A DNA stretch of 64,000 nt. Source: Kineococcus aurantiacus (lineage in GTDB: Bacteria > Actinomycetota > Actinomycetes > Actinomycetales > Kineococcaceae). Location of the stretch: the NCBI RefSeq assembly GCF_013409345.1, contig NZ_JACCBB010000001.1:2356001-2420000 (forward strand), given 5' to 3'. Position 1 is the stretch's first letter. Every line of letters starts with the position of its first letter. The notes under the pieces are model-generated. The model did not search any database. It had not been told where the DNA came from and worked only from the letters and a program-made list of their open reading frames with translations. Below, piece by piece: positions 1-7,732 of the stretch. A program made the translations under genes and the position numbers.

Positions 1-2645
1 CGGACGGCGACGAGGGCGACGTCGTCCTCGACGTGCTCCGGCAGCAGCCGCGCCAGGACGCCGTCGCACAGGCCGTCCAGGTCCTCCCCGGCCAGCTCAC
101 CGACCGCGTCGCACAGGCGCAGCAGACCCTCGTCGTAGTCCTGGTCGCGCCGCTCCACCAGGCCGTCGGTGTACATCAGCAGCGTGGCGCCGCGGTCGAG
201 GACGACCTCCTCGTCGGTGCGCGGCGACCCCGGGTCCAGGCCCAGCAGCAGGTCGTGGCGCGGGCCGCTCAGGGTCGTCACCGTGCCGTCCGGGGCCAGC
301 AGCACCGGCGGGGGGTGCCCGGCGTTGGACCAGCGCACCCGCGTCACGCCCCGCTCCTGCTCGTCCTCGCGCTGCTCCAGGCGCGCCACCACCGCGGTGG
401 CGGTCGTCCCCGTCGCCAGGCCCTCCATCGCCGCGTCCAGACCGGACAGCACCTCCGCCGGCCCCCCGCCGCTGTAGTGGGCGATGGCGCGCAGCATGGA
501 GCGGACCTTGCTCATCGCCGCAGCGGCCTCGATGTCGTGGCCCATGACGTCCCCGATGACCAGCACCGTCGCCCCGTCGGGCTGCAGGAACGCGTCGTAC
601 CAGTCCCCGCCCACCTGCGCCGCCTGCGCGGCGGGGCGGTAGCGCACCACGATCTGCAGGTGGTCCGGCTCCACCGGTGCGCTCAGCAGGGCCCGCTGCA
701 GCCCTTCGGCCACGTGCTGCTGCTGGCCGTACAGGCGGGCGTTGTCCAGGGCCAGCCCGGCGCGGTCGCCGACCTCGGTCGCGGTCAGCAGGACCTCCTC
801 GCCGAAGTCCCCCGAGCCCTCGTCGCGGAAGAGGGTGACCAGCCCCACGGTGCGCCCCCGCGCCCGCAGCGGCAGCACCAGCGCGCAGTGCGGGGCGAGT
901 CGGCGCACCAGGTCCCGGGCCTCCCCGTGGAGCAGGGCGGCGATGGTCTCGGTGGCCCCGGGAGGCACCAGCACCAGGCGGTTGGTGCGCAGCGCCTGGT
1001 GCAGGAAGGAGGACGAGGAGCGGATCGAGCTCAGCCGGGTCTCGCAGTAGCGGTGCACCAGGGGCCGCAGCTCCTCCCGGGCGTGCCAGGAGGCGATGTC
1101 GCGCAGGGTCCCGTCCTCCCCGACCAGGGTGACCAGGCACCAGTCCCCCAGCGTGGGCACCAGGTGCTGCGCCAGCCGGGCCACGGCCTCCTCGGTGTCC
1201 AGCGTCGCCGACAGGTCCGCGCTGACCCGGGCCAGCAGGGCCAGCCGGGCGGCGGTGCGCTCCGCGGCCTGCTGCGCCTGCCGCGCCTCGCGCTGCGCCG
1301 CTTCGGCGACGCGCTGGGACTCCTCCGCGGCGCGCTGGGACTCCTCCGCCCGGCACAGCGCCTGCTCGGCGGTGCGCAGCGCCTCCTGCGCCGCCGCCCG
1401 CTCCGTCTCCGCCTGCCGCTGCGCGGTGCGGCGGGCGGTGATGTCGAGGAAGTACACCGACAGCCCGTCCGGGTCCGGCCAGGCCCGCACCTCGTACCAG
1501 CCGTCCAGCGGCGCGGGGTAGTACGACTCGAAGATCACGGGCTGACCGGTGTCCACCGCACGGCGGTACTCGACCTCGAACGCGGACCCCACCGCGTCGG
1601 GGTACAGCTCCCACAGCACCCCGCCCAGCAGCTCCTCGCGCCGGCGCTGCAGCAGGCGCTCGGCCTCGGCGTTGACGTAGGTGAACCGCCACTGGCGGTC
1701 CACCGAGTAGAACGCCGCCGACATCGACTCCAGCACCCGCGCGATGCGCAGGTCCTGCTCGTGCTCGCTGGTGGTGTCGTAGGCCGCGCCCAGCACGCGC
1801 CGCGCCCGCCCGTCGACACCGGCCAGCGCCTCCCCCTTGGCCTTGACCCAGCGGGTGCGGCCACCGGGCAGCACCACGCGGTACTCCGCCTCGTAGGGGC
1901 CGCACTCCGCGATCGCCTGCTCCAGCGCCAGGGTCACCCTGCCCCGGTCCTCGGGGTGCACGCGGGCGTCGAAGTCCTCGATGGTCCGGCCGAACTCCGC
2001 CTCGTCGTAACCGAACATCGTCAGCAGCTGCGCGTCCCAGTTCAGCCTGCCGCTGCGCAGGTCCCAGTCGAAGCTGCCCACCCCGCCGGCGGCCACCGCC
2101 AGCTGCCAGCGCAGCCGGTCGGTCTCGTGGTCCAGCGACAGCGCCGACAGCTGCAGCTCCGCGGCCGCCGCCGCCGCCAGGTCGCTCAGCAGCTCCACGT
2201 CGTCGTCGTGCCACACCCGCGGGACGGGGTCGAAGACGCACAGGGCCCCGACCACGCGGCCGTCCTGGCCCTGCAGGGGGACACCCAGGTAGGAACCCAC
2301 CGCGCCGCTGGCCACCGGCGGCAGGGACGCCACCCGCTCGTCGCGGACGGCGTCCTGGACGATCAGCGGCGCCCCGTGGGCAGCGGTCACCGTGCACAGG
2401 GAGTCCACGAGCGGTCCCGTGGACCCCACCAGCGCCCGGTCCTGCCCCGAGACCGCCCCGATGGTCTGCACGTCGGTCAGCAGCGAGACCTGCGACGCGG
2501 AGGCGGCCAGCAGCCGCGCCGCCAGCGCCGCCAGGCGCTGCAGCACCGGGTTGGCCGCCTCGGCGGGGGCAGCGGAGGCAGCGGGGTCGGCGGCGTCGCC
2601 GTCACGCCGACCGCCCCGGCCGGCAGGACCCGGTACTGCTCCCAC
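1..2645 (-). CDS. GAF/PAS sensor SpoIIE-type serine phosphatase (3' end beyond window)
   Basis: A multi-sensor PP2C phosphatase of the SpoIIE/RsbU class. Reading leftwards it shows a GAF domain (about residues 28-165), two PAS domains (about 183-295 and 303-403), an Ala/Gln/Glu-rich coiled coil (405-460), a second GAF (470-628) and a SpoIIE domain (635-880). Seen PP2C motifs include QVGGDWYDAF, VIGDVMGHD, SNAGHPPP and MYTDGLVERR. Members dephosphorylate anti-anti-sigma proteins and so control sigma-factor partner switching. The frame runs off the left edge, but the last residues (DDVALVAVR) are typical of the family end, so little is missing. The GTG start at 2645 is the first good in-frame start after a stop near 2710; a later GTG is possible. 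It diverges from an RsbW-like ATPase gene, a likely pathway partner. Confidence 0.87.
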   Translation of the reverse strand, partial: MGAVPGPAGRGGRRDGDAADPAASAAPAEAANPVLQRLAALAARLLAASASQVSLLTDVQTIGAVSGQDRALVGSTGPLVDSLCTVTAAHGAPLIVQDAVRDERVASLPPVASGAVGSYLGVPLQGQDGRVVGALCVFDPVPRVWHDDDVELLSDLAAAAAAELQLSALSLDHETDRLRWQLAVAAGGVGSFDWDLRSGRLNWDAQLLTMFGYDEAEFGRTIEDFDARVHPEDRGRVTLALEQAIAECGPYEAEYRVVLPGGRTRWVKAKGEALAGVDGRARRVLGAAYDTTSEHEQDLRIARVLESMSAAFYSVDRQWRFTYVNAEAERLLQRRREELLGGVLWELYPDAVGSAFEVEYRRAVDTGQPVIFESYYPAPLDGWYEVRAWPDPDGLSVYFLDITARRTAQRQAETERAAAQEALRTAEQALCRAEESQRAAEESQRVAEAAQREARQAQQAAERTAARLALLARVSADLSATLDTEEAVARLAQHLVPTLGDWCLVTLVGEDGTLRDIASWHAREELRPLVHRYCETRLSSIRSSSSFLHQALRTNRLVLVPPGATETIAALLHGEARDLVRRLAPHCALVLPLRARGRTVGLVTLFRDEGSGDFGEEVLLTATEVGDRAGLALDNARLYGQQQHVAEGLQRALLSAPVEPDHLQIVVRYRPAAQAAQVGGDWYDAFLQPDGATVLVIGDVMGHDIEAAAAMSKVRSMLRAIAHYSGGGPAEVLSGLDAAMEGLATGTTATAVVARLEQREDEQERGVTRVRWSNAGHPPPVLLAPDGTVTTLSGPRHDLLLGLDPGSPRTDEEVVLDRGATLLMYTDGLVERRDQDYDEGLLRLCDAVGELAGEDLDGLCDGVLARLLPEHVEDDVALVAV

Positions 2646-2899
2646 GGCTCGACCACGACTCCCGCCCTGTGCTCGCCGCGCCCGAGGCGCTCCGCAGTTG
2701 CTCTGCTACTGCTGGTTGTACCGCTGCCGCCGCGCTCACGCACCGCAGCCCCACGACGGCGCTCGTCGCCGCGCACGCGCGGTGGGTGCCCCACCGGCTG
2801 CCGGTACACCGCGACGGAACACCGGACCTGGCGCGATAGTGGCTCCGTGCAAGGACCTGGCAGCGCGCGCCACCGCGGTGGGGGCGCAGGAGGAGGATC
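2646..2899. promoter_or_regulatory. Divergent intergenic region between phosphatase and RsbW-like gene
   Basis: This 254-bp gap separates two divergently transcribed genes and must hold both promoters. No clear -35/-10 pair was identified by eye. A strong purine-rich ribosome binding site (AGGAGGAGG, about 2889-2897) precedes the ATG at 2900. Confidence 0.45.
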
Positions 2900-3286
2900 A
2901 TGGCTCAGCTCGTCCTGCCCGCCGAACTCTCGGCCGTGTCCACCGCACGGCGCTGGGTCAGCGATCAGATCGCACGCTGCGTCACGGCCTGCTCCGGTCC
3001 CGTCGACGAGGACGTCGTCGAGCTGCTGACCTCCGAGGCGATCGCCAACGCGGTGCGCCACGGCACCGGACCCGTCACCGTGGACGTGACGTGCGGCCAG
3101 GAGCACGTGCGCATCGCCGTCACCGACACCGGCTCCGCCCTGCCCGTCGTGCGCCGCGTCGGCCTCGAGGCCACCGGCGGGCGGGGCATGGCCCTCATCG
3201 ACCAGCTCGCCACCCGGTGGGGCCTCGCCCCGGCCCACCCGCCCGCCGAGGGCAAGACCGTGTGGTTCCACCTGGCCAAGCGCTGA
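2900..3286 (+). CDS. RsbW-like anti-sigma factor, ATP-binding (HATPase_c_2)
   Basis: A 128-residue stand-alone GHKL ATPase of the RsbW/SpoIIAB serine-kinase anti-sigma class. The N-box is visible as ELLTSEAIANAVRHG (about residues 40-54), and the G1/G2 boxes as VTDTGSALP and TGGRGMALIDQLA (about 73-104). Family members bind a sigma factor or phosphorylate a STAS anti-anti-sigma partner. No STAS or cognate sigma gene lies beside it. SpoIIE-type phosphatase genes flank it on both sides, which suggests a partner-switching module whose other parts are encoded elsewhere. The ATG start follows a strong AGGAGG. Confidence 0.9.
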   Translation: MAQLVLPAELSAVSTARRWVSDQIARCVTACSGPVDEDVVELLTSEAIANAVRHGTGPVTVDVTCGQEHVRIAVTDTGSALPVVRRVGLEATGGRGMALIDQLATRWGLAPAHPPAEGKTVWFHLAKR

Positions 3287-3363
3287 ACCTCGCCGCGCCA
3301 CGGACGAGCGCGTCCCCCAGCGCTGGGACGTGCCCGGGGAGCTGCCCGGGGTGAGCGGGGGCC

Positions 3364-5154
3364 TCAGCCGGCCCCGGGTGGCCCGAGCCGGGCGGTGAGG
3401 ACGGCGATGTCGTCCAGGCCGGTGGGGTCCAGCCGGGCCAGCAGCTCCGGGCCCACGTCGGCCAGCGGCACCCCGGCCAGGTCGGCGCCGGCGTCCAGGA
3501 GCCGCCGCAACCCGGCGGTCAGCGACTCCCCGGGGCGTTCGACGAGGCCGTCGCTGTAGAGGACCAGCGTCACCGGGGCCGCCCCGCCCTGCCCACCGGG
3601 TCCACCGAGGTGCACCTCGGCGTCGGTGCGGTCCAGGTCGGCCACGCCCAGGGGCAGGTCGACGACGTCGTCGAGCAGCCGCGGGGGCCGCCCCCCGGTC
3701 AGCAGCAGCGGCGGGGGGTGCCCGGCGTTGGACCACTGCAGGCGCGGCCCGCGGGGTGTGGTGTCCAGGCGGGCGTAGACGGCGGTGGCGAGGTCGTCGG
3801 GGGCGAAGCGCTGCAGCACCCGGTCGAGGCGGGCGACGACGTCGGAGGGCGGGGCGATCCGGTCCCCGGCCAGGGCGCGCAGCTTGTGCCGGATGGCGCC
3901 CATGCGGGTCGCGGCGTGCAGGTCGTGCCCGGCGACGTCCCCGATGACCAGGCCGGTGCTCTCGTCGGGCAGGACGAAGGCGTCGTACCAGTCCCCGCCG
4001 ACCTGGGCCAGGTCGCTGGCCGGCTGGTAGAGCCCGGCCAGCTCCAACGGCCCGATGCGCGCGGTCAGGTCCGGCAGCAGCGCGCGCTGCATCTGCTCGG
4101 CGCGGGAGACCTGACGGCTCAGGACGCGGGTGGTGTCCAGGAGGGTCCCGGCGCGGGCGGCGAGGTCGGCGGCGAAGTCGAGGTCCTCAGCCCGGTAGGG
4201 GCGGCTGCCGTCGGCGCGCACCAGCGTGATCGCCCCCAGGGTCCGCCCGCGGGCGCGCAGGGGCGCGGTGATCCACTCCGAGGCGCCGAGCTCGAGGCCC
4301 AGCGCCACCCGCTCGGCGGCCAGGTCGTCGACGACCAGCGACCGCAGCTGGTCCGGCGGCGGCATCCGCTGGTGCTGCGGGGTCGCCCCGTGCAGGACCT
4401 GCGCCAGCCGGCTGGTCATGCCCGGGCGCAGCGGCGGCAGCGGGCCGACGCGGGCGGCGGTGGCGGCGCGCCGGGCGGGGTCGCGGTGGGTCAGGGCCAC
4501 CCGTTCCAGGCTGGTGCCGTCCTCGGCCAGCACGTCGACGGTGACCCAGTCGGCCAGGACCGGGACGACGAGGTCGGCCAGGGCGCGCAGGCCGGCCACG
4601 ACGTCGTCGGTCTCGCCCAGGACGCGCGCGACCTCCGCCAGCAGGGCCAGCCGGACGTTGGCCTCCTCGACGGCGGCCACGTGCCGGCGCTGACGGGCAG
4701 CCTCGGCGTGCTGGGCGGCGGTGTCGGAGAAGGTGAGCACCCCGCCGACGAGGGTGCGGGCCAGCACGGTGGGTGCGAAGGCCCACGCGAGGCCGAGGGC
4801 CGAACCGTCCCCGCGCACGAAGACCCCGTCGCCGGCGGCGGGCCGCGCCTGCTCCAGGGCGGCGAGGATCGGGCTGTCGGCGGGCGGCACGACGCGGCCG
4901 TCGGGGTGCTGGTGGTGCAGGTGCTCGAGCAGGGGCCGGCCGACGAGGTCGGCCTCGGCGCAGCCGAGGAGACGCTCGGCGACGGGGGTGAGCGCGGTGA
5001 CGGCGCCGTCGCGGTCGAGGGCGACGACGGCGACGGGGGTGCCGCTGAACACCGACGGCAGCAGGACCGCGTCGACGGCGACGCGGGTGTCCCGCTCGCC
5101 CGGCGGCCGGCCGGCGACGGGGGCGGGCGCCGGTGGGTCCTGCTGCGGTTGCAC
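3364..5154 (-). CDS. PAS/GAF SpoIIE-type serine phosphatase
   Basis: A second RsbU-like phosphatase of 596 residues: an N-terminal PAS domain (about residues 35-150, SGTPVAVVALDRDG), a GAF domain (about 170-360) and a SpoIIE PP2C domain (about 375-590). Conserved motifs QVGGDWYDAF, VIGDVAGHDLHAATRMG, SNAGHPPPLLL and LYSDGLVERPGES are intact, so it should be an active Mn2+-dependent phosphatase. The GTG at 5154 is chosen because AGGAGG lies about 5 bases before it; the frame stays open to 5811, but that part overlaps the next gene antisense to its composition. It lies downstream of the DUF4396 gene on the same strand, 89 bp away, and ends near the RsbW-like gene, convergent with it. Confidence 0.9.
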   Translation of the reverse strand: MQPQQDPPAPAPVAGRPPGERDTRVAVDAVLLPSVFSGTPVAVVALDRDGAVTALTPVAERLLGCAEADLVGRPLLEHLHHQHPDGRVVPPADSPILAALEQARPAAGDGVFVRGDGSALGLAWAFAPTVLARTLVGGVLTFSDTAAQHAEAARQRRHVAAVEEANVRLALLAEVARVLGETDDVVAGLRALADLVVPVLADWVTVDVLAEDGTSLERVALTHRDPARRAATAARVGPLPPLRPGMTSRLAQVLHGATPQHQRMPPPDQLRSLVVDDLAAERVALGLELGASEWITAPLRARGRTLGAITLVRADGSRPYRAEDLDFAADLAARAGTLLDTTRVLSRQVSRAEQMQRALLPDLTARIGPLELAGLYQPASDLAQVGGDWYDAFVLPDESTGLVIGDVAGHDLHAATRMGAIRHKLRALAGDRIAPPSDVVARLDRVLQRFAPDDLATAVYARLDTTPRGPRLQWSNAGHPPPLLLTGGRPPRLLDDVVDLPLGVADLDRTDAEVHLGGPGGQGGAAPVTLVLYSDGLVERPGESLTAGLRRLLDAGADLAGVPLADVGPELLARLDPTGLDDIAVLTARLGPPGAG

Positions 5155-5243
5155 CGCGCCTCCTCGCGCTGGACGGGGTGTCGCGACCGGGTCGCCACCG
5201 ACCCACCACGCTACGACAGGACGGGCGGGGGACCGTCCCGCGC

Positions 5244-5768
5244 TCAGTGGTGGTGGGCGTGGACGACGGCGTGACCCTTGCCCCGGCTGATCAGGGCCCG
5301 GTTGACCGGGGTGGTGACGAGGAAGGCCAGGGCCAGCGAGCCGGCGAGGGAGGCCCAGAACAGCCAGCTGCCGAGGCCGGCGTCCATGGCGCCGGGGACG
5401 GCCACGACGGCGGTGTTGTCGACGACCTCCATGACGGCGATGGAGACGGTGTCGGCGGCCAGGGCGACCTTCAGGGCGCTGCGCAGGTCGACGCCGCTCC
5501 CGAGGACCCCGCGCACGGTCAGGCCGTAGCCGAAGACGAAGGCCAGGGCGATCGAGAGCACCACGGTGGCGGCGTTGTGCAGGCCCAGGGCGGTGCCGAC
5601 GACCATGCCCAGGACCTCGCCGATGGCGCAGCCGGTGAGGCAGTGCAGCGTGGCCCGGGCGGCCATCGCCCAGGACGTCGGGCCGTGACCGGCGTGACCT
5701 GCGTGGTCGGCGTGACCCGCGTGGTCGGCGTGACCGGCGGGGGTGCGGGTGGTGTGGTCGTGGGACAT
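5244..5768 (-). CDS. DUF4396 His-rich membrane protein
   Basis: A 174-residue integral membrane protein of the DUF4396 family. The N terminus is a His-rich repeat (HADHAGHADHAGHAGH, about residues 14-29), and the C terminus ends HAVVHAHHH. Between them are about four transmembrane helices (for example ATVVLSIALAFVFGYGLTV and WLFWASLAGSLALAFLV). Function is unknown; the histidine tracts suggest soft-metal binding. The ATG follows AGGAGG. A perfect TACCCCCAGGGGGTA palindrome lies about 50 bp upstream, matching the operator type used by copper sensor CsoR, so copper-responsive expression is inferred. Confidence 0.85.
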   Translation of the reverse strand: MSHDHTTRTPAGHADHAGHADHAGHAGHGPTSWAMAARATLHCLTGCAIGEVLGMVVGTALGLHNAATVVLSIALAFVFGYGLTVRGVLGSGVDLRSALKVALAADTVSIAVMEVVDNTAVVAVPGAMDAGLGSWLFWASLAGSLALAFLVTTPVNRALISRGKGHAVVHAHHH

Positions 5769-5817
5769 CGGTGCCTCCTCGGGATCGGGTGAGCGGCGCG
5801 CTCACCTCCAACCTCAG

Positions 5818-5832
5818 TACCCCCAGGGGGTA
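5818..5832. promoter_or_regulatory. CsoR-type copper operator-like palindrome
   Basis: TACCCCCAGGGGGTA is a perfect 15-bp palindrome 50-64 bp before the DUF4396 start. The core resembles known actinobacterial CsoR operators (C-tract/G-tract flanked by TA). No csoR gene is in the window. Confidence 0.6.
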
Positions 5833-5860
5833 TTTCCGCGCCGGGGGGGGTGGACCGGTC

Positions 5861-5893
5861 CGGTGGGCCGCGGGACGTCCCCGCGGCCCACCG
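5861..5893 (-). terminator. Hairpin terminator after DUF305 gene
   Basis: A 14-bp perfect stem (5861-5874 with 5880-5893) and a 5-base loop (acgtc) lie 9 bp beyond the stop of the DUF305 gene. There is no T-tract, as is common in GC-rich actinobacteria. Confidence 0.6.
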
Positions 5894-5901
5894 GGGAGGG
5901 C

Positions 5902-6618
5902 TCAGCCCAGGGTGGTGAGCAGCTGCTCCATCCGCTGGATCTCGGCGGTCTGGCTCGTCACGATCGAGTCGGCCAGCTCGAGGGCCTGCGGGTTGGACCC
6001 CTGCTCCTGCTCGGTCCGGGCCATCTGCACGGCACCGGTGTGGTGCTCGACCATCATCTGCAGGAACATCCGGTCGAAGTCGGCGCCGGTGGCGTCCTGC
6101 AGCCGGGTCATCTGCTCCTCGGTCATCATCCCGGGCATCCCCGACGCCGAGCCGCCCGTCGAGGAGTGGTCCATGCCCTCCATGCCGTCCATGCCGCCCG
6201 TCGAGGGGGCGGCCGTGGCCGGTGCGCCCCAGGCGGCCAGCCAGGAGCTCATGGCCTCCATCTCCGGCTCCTGCGCGGCCGAGATCCCGGCCGCGAGGTC
6301 CTTGACCTCCTGGCTGGAGGCCCGGGTGGTGGCCAGCTGCGCCATCTCCAGGGCGCCCTGGTGGTGGACGATCATCATCTGGGCGAACGCCACGTCCTGG
6401 TCGTCGTGCTCGGCGTCGACGCCGCCGGCGGCGCCGGCCGAGGGGCTCGGCGAGGTCGTCGAGGACTCCGACGACTCCGAGGACTCCGACGCCATGGAGG
6501 AGTGGTCCATCGAGCCGGTGTCGCCGCCGCCGCAGGCGGCCAGGAGCAGGGACAGCGTCGCGGCCGCGCCCAGGGCGGCGGCGCGGGTCGTGCGGGTCGT
6601 GCGGGTGGTGGTGCGCAT
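5902..6618 (-). CDS. DUF305 lipoprotein, copper-associated
   Basis: A 238-residue secreted lipoprotein. The N terminus has an Arg/Thr-rich n-region and a lipobox LLLAAC (Cys about residue 29), followed by a Ser/Met/His-rich linker (MDHSSMASESSESSESS). Two DUF305 halves follow, each with a paired-histidine helix: FAQMMIVHHQGALEMA (about 78-93) and FLQMMVEHHTGAVQMA (about 183-198). A Met/His/Gly-rich linker (GGMDGMEGMDHSS) joins them. DUF305 proteins are often encoded with copper resistance genes; metal binding by the His/Met motifs is inference. The start ATG has GAGGAG about 11 bases upstream. It is transcribed in the same direction as the DUF6153 and DUF4396 genes. Confidence 0.9.
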   Translation of the reverse strand: MRTTTRTTRTTRAAALGAAATLSLLLAACGGGDTGSMDHSSMASESSESSESSTTSPSPSAGAAGGVDAEHDDQDVAFAQMMIVHHQGALEMAQLATTRASSQEVKDLAAGISAAQEPEMEAMSSWLAAWGAPATAAPSTGGMDGMEGMDHSSTGGSASGMPGMMTEEQMTRLQDATGADFDRMFLQMMVEHHTGAVQMARTEQEQGSNPQALELADSIVTSQTAEIQRMEQLLTTLG

Positions 6619-6708
6619 CAGGGGTGCATCTCCTCGGGTGGGTCACGGGTGGGGGCACGACGCAGCGGCGCGTGGACGGTGGTCGTCCACGACGCGCAGG
6701 GGGTCGGC

Positions 6709-7167
6709 CTAGACCCGGATCACGCAGAGGCGGATCCGTGGCCAGTGCCACGGCGGCGGCCCGCGCCAGGGCGTGGTGGCGGTGACCCGGCCCGGCCACG
6801 GGTCCAGGAGCCGGTACGAGGGACGCAGGGCCCGGGCCGCGGCCCAGGCGAGCAGCACCACCAGCAGCGCGGTGCCGGCGGACAGGAACAGGACGCAGTC
6901 GGTCGTCGCGTGGTGGTCGTGCTGGTCGGTGGTGCGCACGGCGGCCGGGGTGCCGGGCGCCGTCGCCGGCCGGGCGTGGTCCCCGGCCGGGGCGTGGCCG
7001 CCGGTGCCGTGGACGGTGGTGGCGTGGGCGGTGGCGTGGACGGTGGCGTGGTGCCGGCTGACGGCGGCCGCCAGGACGTGCATCGCGCACAGGCCCAGGA
7101 CCAGGGCGACGACGAGCAGGACGCGCGGCACCACGGGGCCGCGGGCGGGTCCGCGGGCGTCGCTCAC
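6709..7167 (-). CDS. DUF6153 His-rich membrane protein
   Basis: A protein of about 152 residues with two hydrophobic segments: residues about 15-35 (VLLVVALVLGLCAMHVLAAA) and a later VLFLSAGTALLVVLLAWAA. The loop between them is His/Ala/Thr-rich (HHATVHATAHATTVHGTGGH). This is the pattern of the DUF6153 family, often found beside DUF305 genes in actinobacteria. Function is unknown. Two adjacent GTG codons (7170 and 7167) can start it; the second sits better behind GAGG. A CsoR-operator-like palindrome ends about 10 bp upstream, overlapping the likely promoter. Confidence 0.75.
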   Translation of the reverse strand: MSDARGPARGPVVPRVLLVVALVLGLCAMHVLAAAVSRHHATVHATAHATTVHGTGGHAPAGDHARPATAPGTPAAVRTTDQHDHHATTDCVLFLSAGTALLVVLLAWAAARALRPSYRLLDPWPGRVTATTPWRGPPPWHWPRIRLCVIRV

Positions 7168-7178
7168 CACCTCATGGT

Positions 7179-7193
7179 GACCCCCAGGGGGTA
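7179..7193. promoter_or_regulatory. CsoR-type operator-like palindrome upstream of DUF6153 gene
   Basis: GACCCCCAGGGGGTA is the same element as that at 5818 with one change in the left arm (GA instead of TA). It is placed just before the DUF6153 start, so this gene and possibly the DUF305 gene may be co-regulated with the DUF4396 gene. Confidence 0.55.
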
Positions 7194-7215
7194 CCCGCGC
7201 GAGGGGAGCGGGGGA

Positions 7216-7626
7216 TCAGCCGTGTTGCGGCAGCGGCGCCCGCGCGCTGCGGTGGGACTCGGCGTAGTCGAGGACGTCCTCCAGCCGCACCCGCCGGTGC
7301 ACCCCGGGTTTCGTGTAGGGCAGCGCCCCCGACTCCAGGAGCCGCACGAGCGTGGGCCGGCTGACGCCGAGGACGTCGGCGGCCTCCTGCGTCGTGAGCA
7401 GCGCCTCGTGCGGGGTGAGGGTCACGGCCTCGCCGTGGGCGAGGGCGTGCACCGCCTCGCGCAGCGCGACGGCCAGTTCGGGGGGCACGACGACACCGCG
7501 GCGTCCCACCTTCAGCGTCAGGGCACCGGAGGGGTGCTCCGCGAGGAGGTCCGCGAGTTCGGGGAGCCCTTCGAGGCCGGGCCGGACGGTGACCTCGGCG
7601 CCGTGCCGGGCGACGGTCGATGACAC
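7216..7626 (-). CDS. Excisionase-family helix-turn-helix protein
   Basis: A 136-residue protein with a C-terminal MerR/excisionase-type winged HTH: LLTTQEAADVLGVSRPTLVR (about residues 79-98), followed by the wing and YTKPGVHRRVRLEDVLDYA. The N-terminal half (EVTVRPGLEGLPELADLL) resembles the antitoxin-like part of proteins usually paired with a PIN-domain toxin. No PIN or other toxin gene is adjacent, so it is an orphan regulator here. The GTG start at 7626 is the first plausible one; the frame remains open further upstream over the promoter region. It diverges from the Mrp antiporter operon, and control of that operon is possible but unproven. Confidence 0.8.
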   Translation of the reverse strand: MSSTVARHGAEVTVRPGLEGLPELADLLAEHPSGALTLKVGRRGVVVPPELAVALREAVHALAHGEAVTLTPHEALLTTQEAADVLGVSRPTLVRLLESGALPYTKPGVHRRVRLEDVLDYAESHRSARAPLPQHG

Positions 7627-7732
7627 CCGGCCACGGTAACAGCGCCCCTCGCGCCACGCCTGGAATCGAACAGAACGAAACTCCGGGTTACCCTGTGAGG
7701 ACCGACCTGCCCCCCGATCGTGAGGACCGGCC
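7627..7732. promoter_or_regulatory. Divergent promoter region, HTH gene / mrp operon
   Basis: This is a 106-bp gap between divergent starts. It is locally less GC-rich (aatcgaacagaacgaaac, about 7664-7681) and carries a possible -10 for the antiporter operon (TACCCT, 7689-7694). No convincing -35 was seen. Confidence 0.4.

Noticed and set aside
97-2397. A 766-residue minus-strand frame over the first phosphatase
   Set aside because: It is one base out of frame with the phosphatase reading, which gives recognisable motifs such as MYTDGLVERR; this frame gives only Arg/Gly-rich sequence.
33-3029. A 998-residue plus-strand frame at the window start
   Set aside because: The opposite strand carries clear GAF, PAS and SpoIIE domains over the same bases; this frame is His/Arg/Gln-rich shadow sequence.
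5694-5745. Tandem GTGACC/GCGTGGTCGGC repeats as a regulatory array
   Set aside because: They lie inside the DUF4396 coding sequence and encode its His-Ala-Asp/Gly repeat, which explains them.
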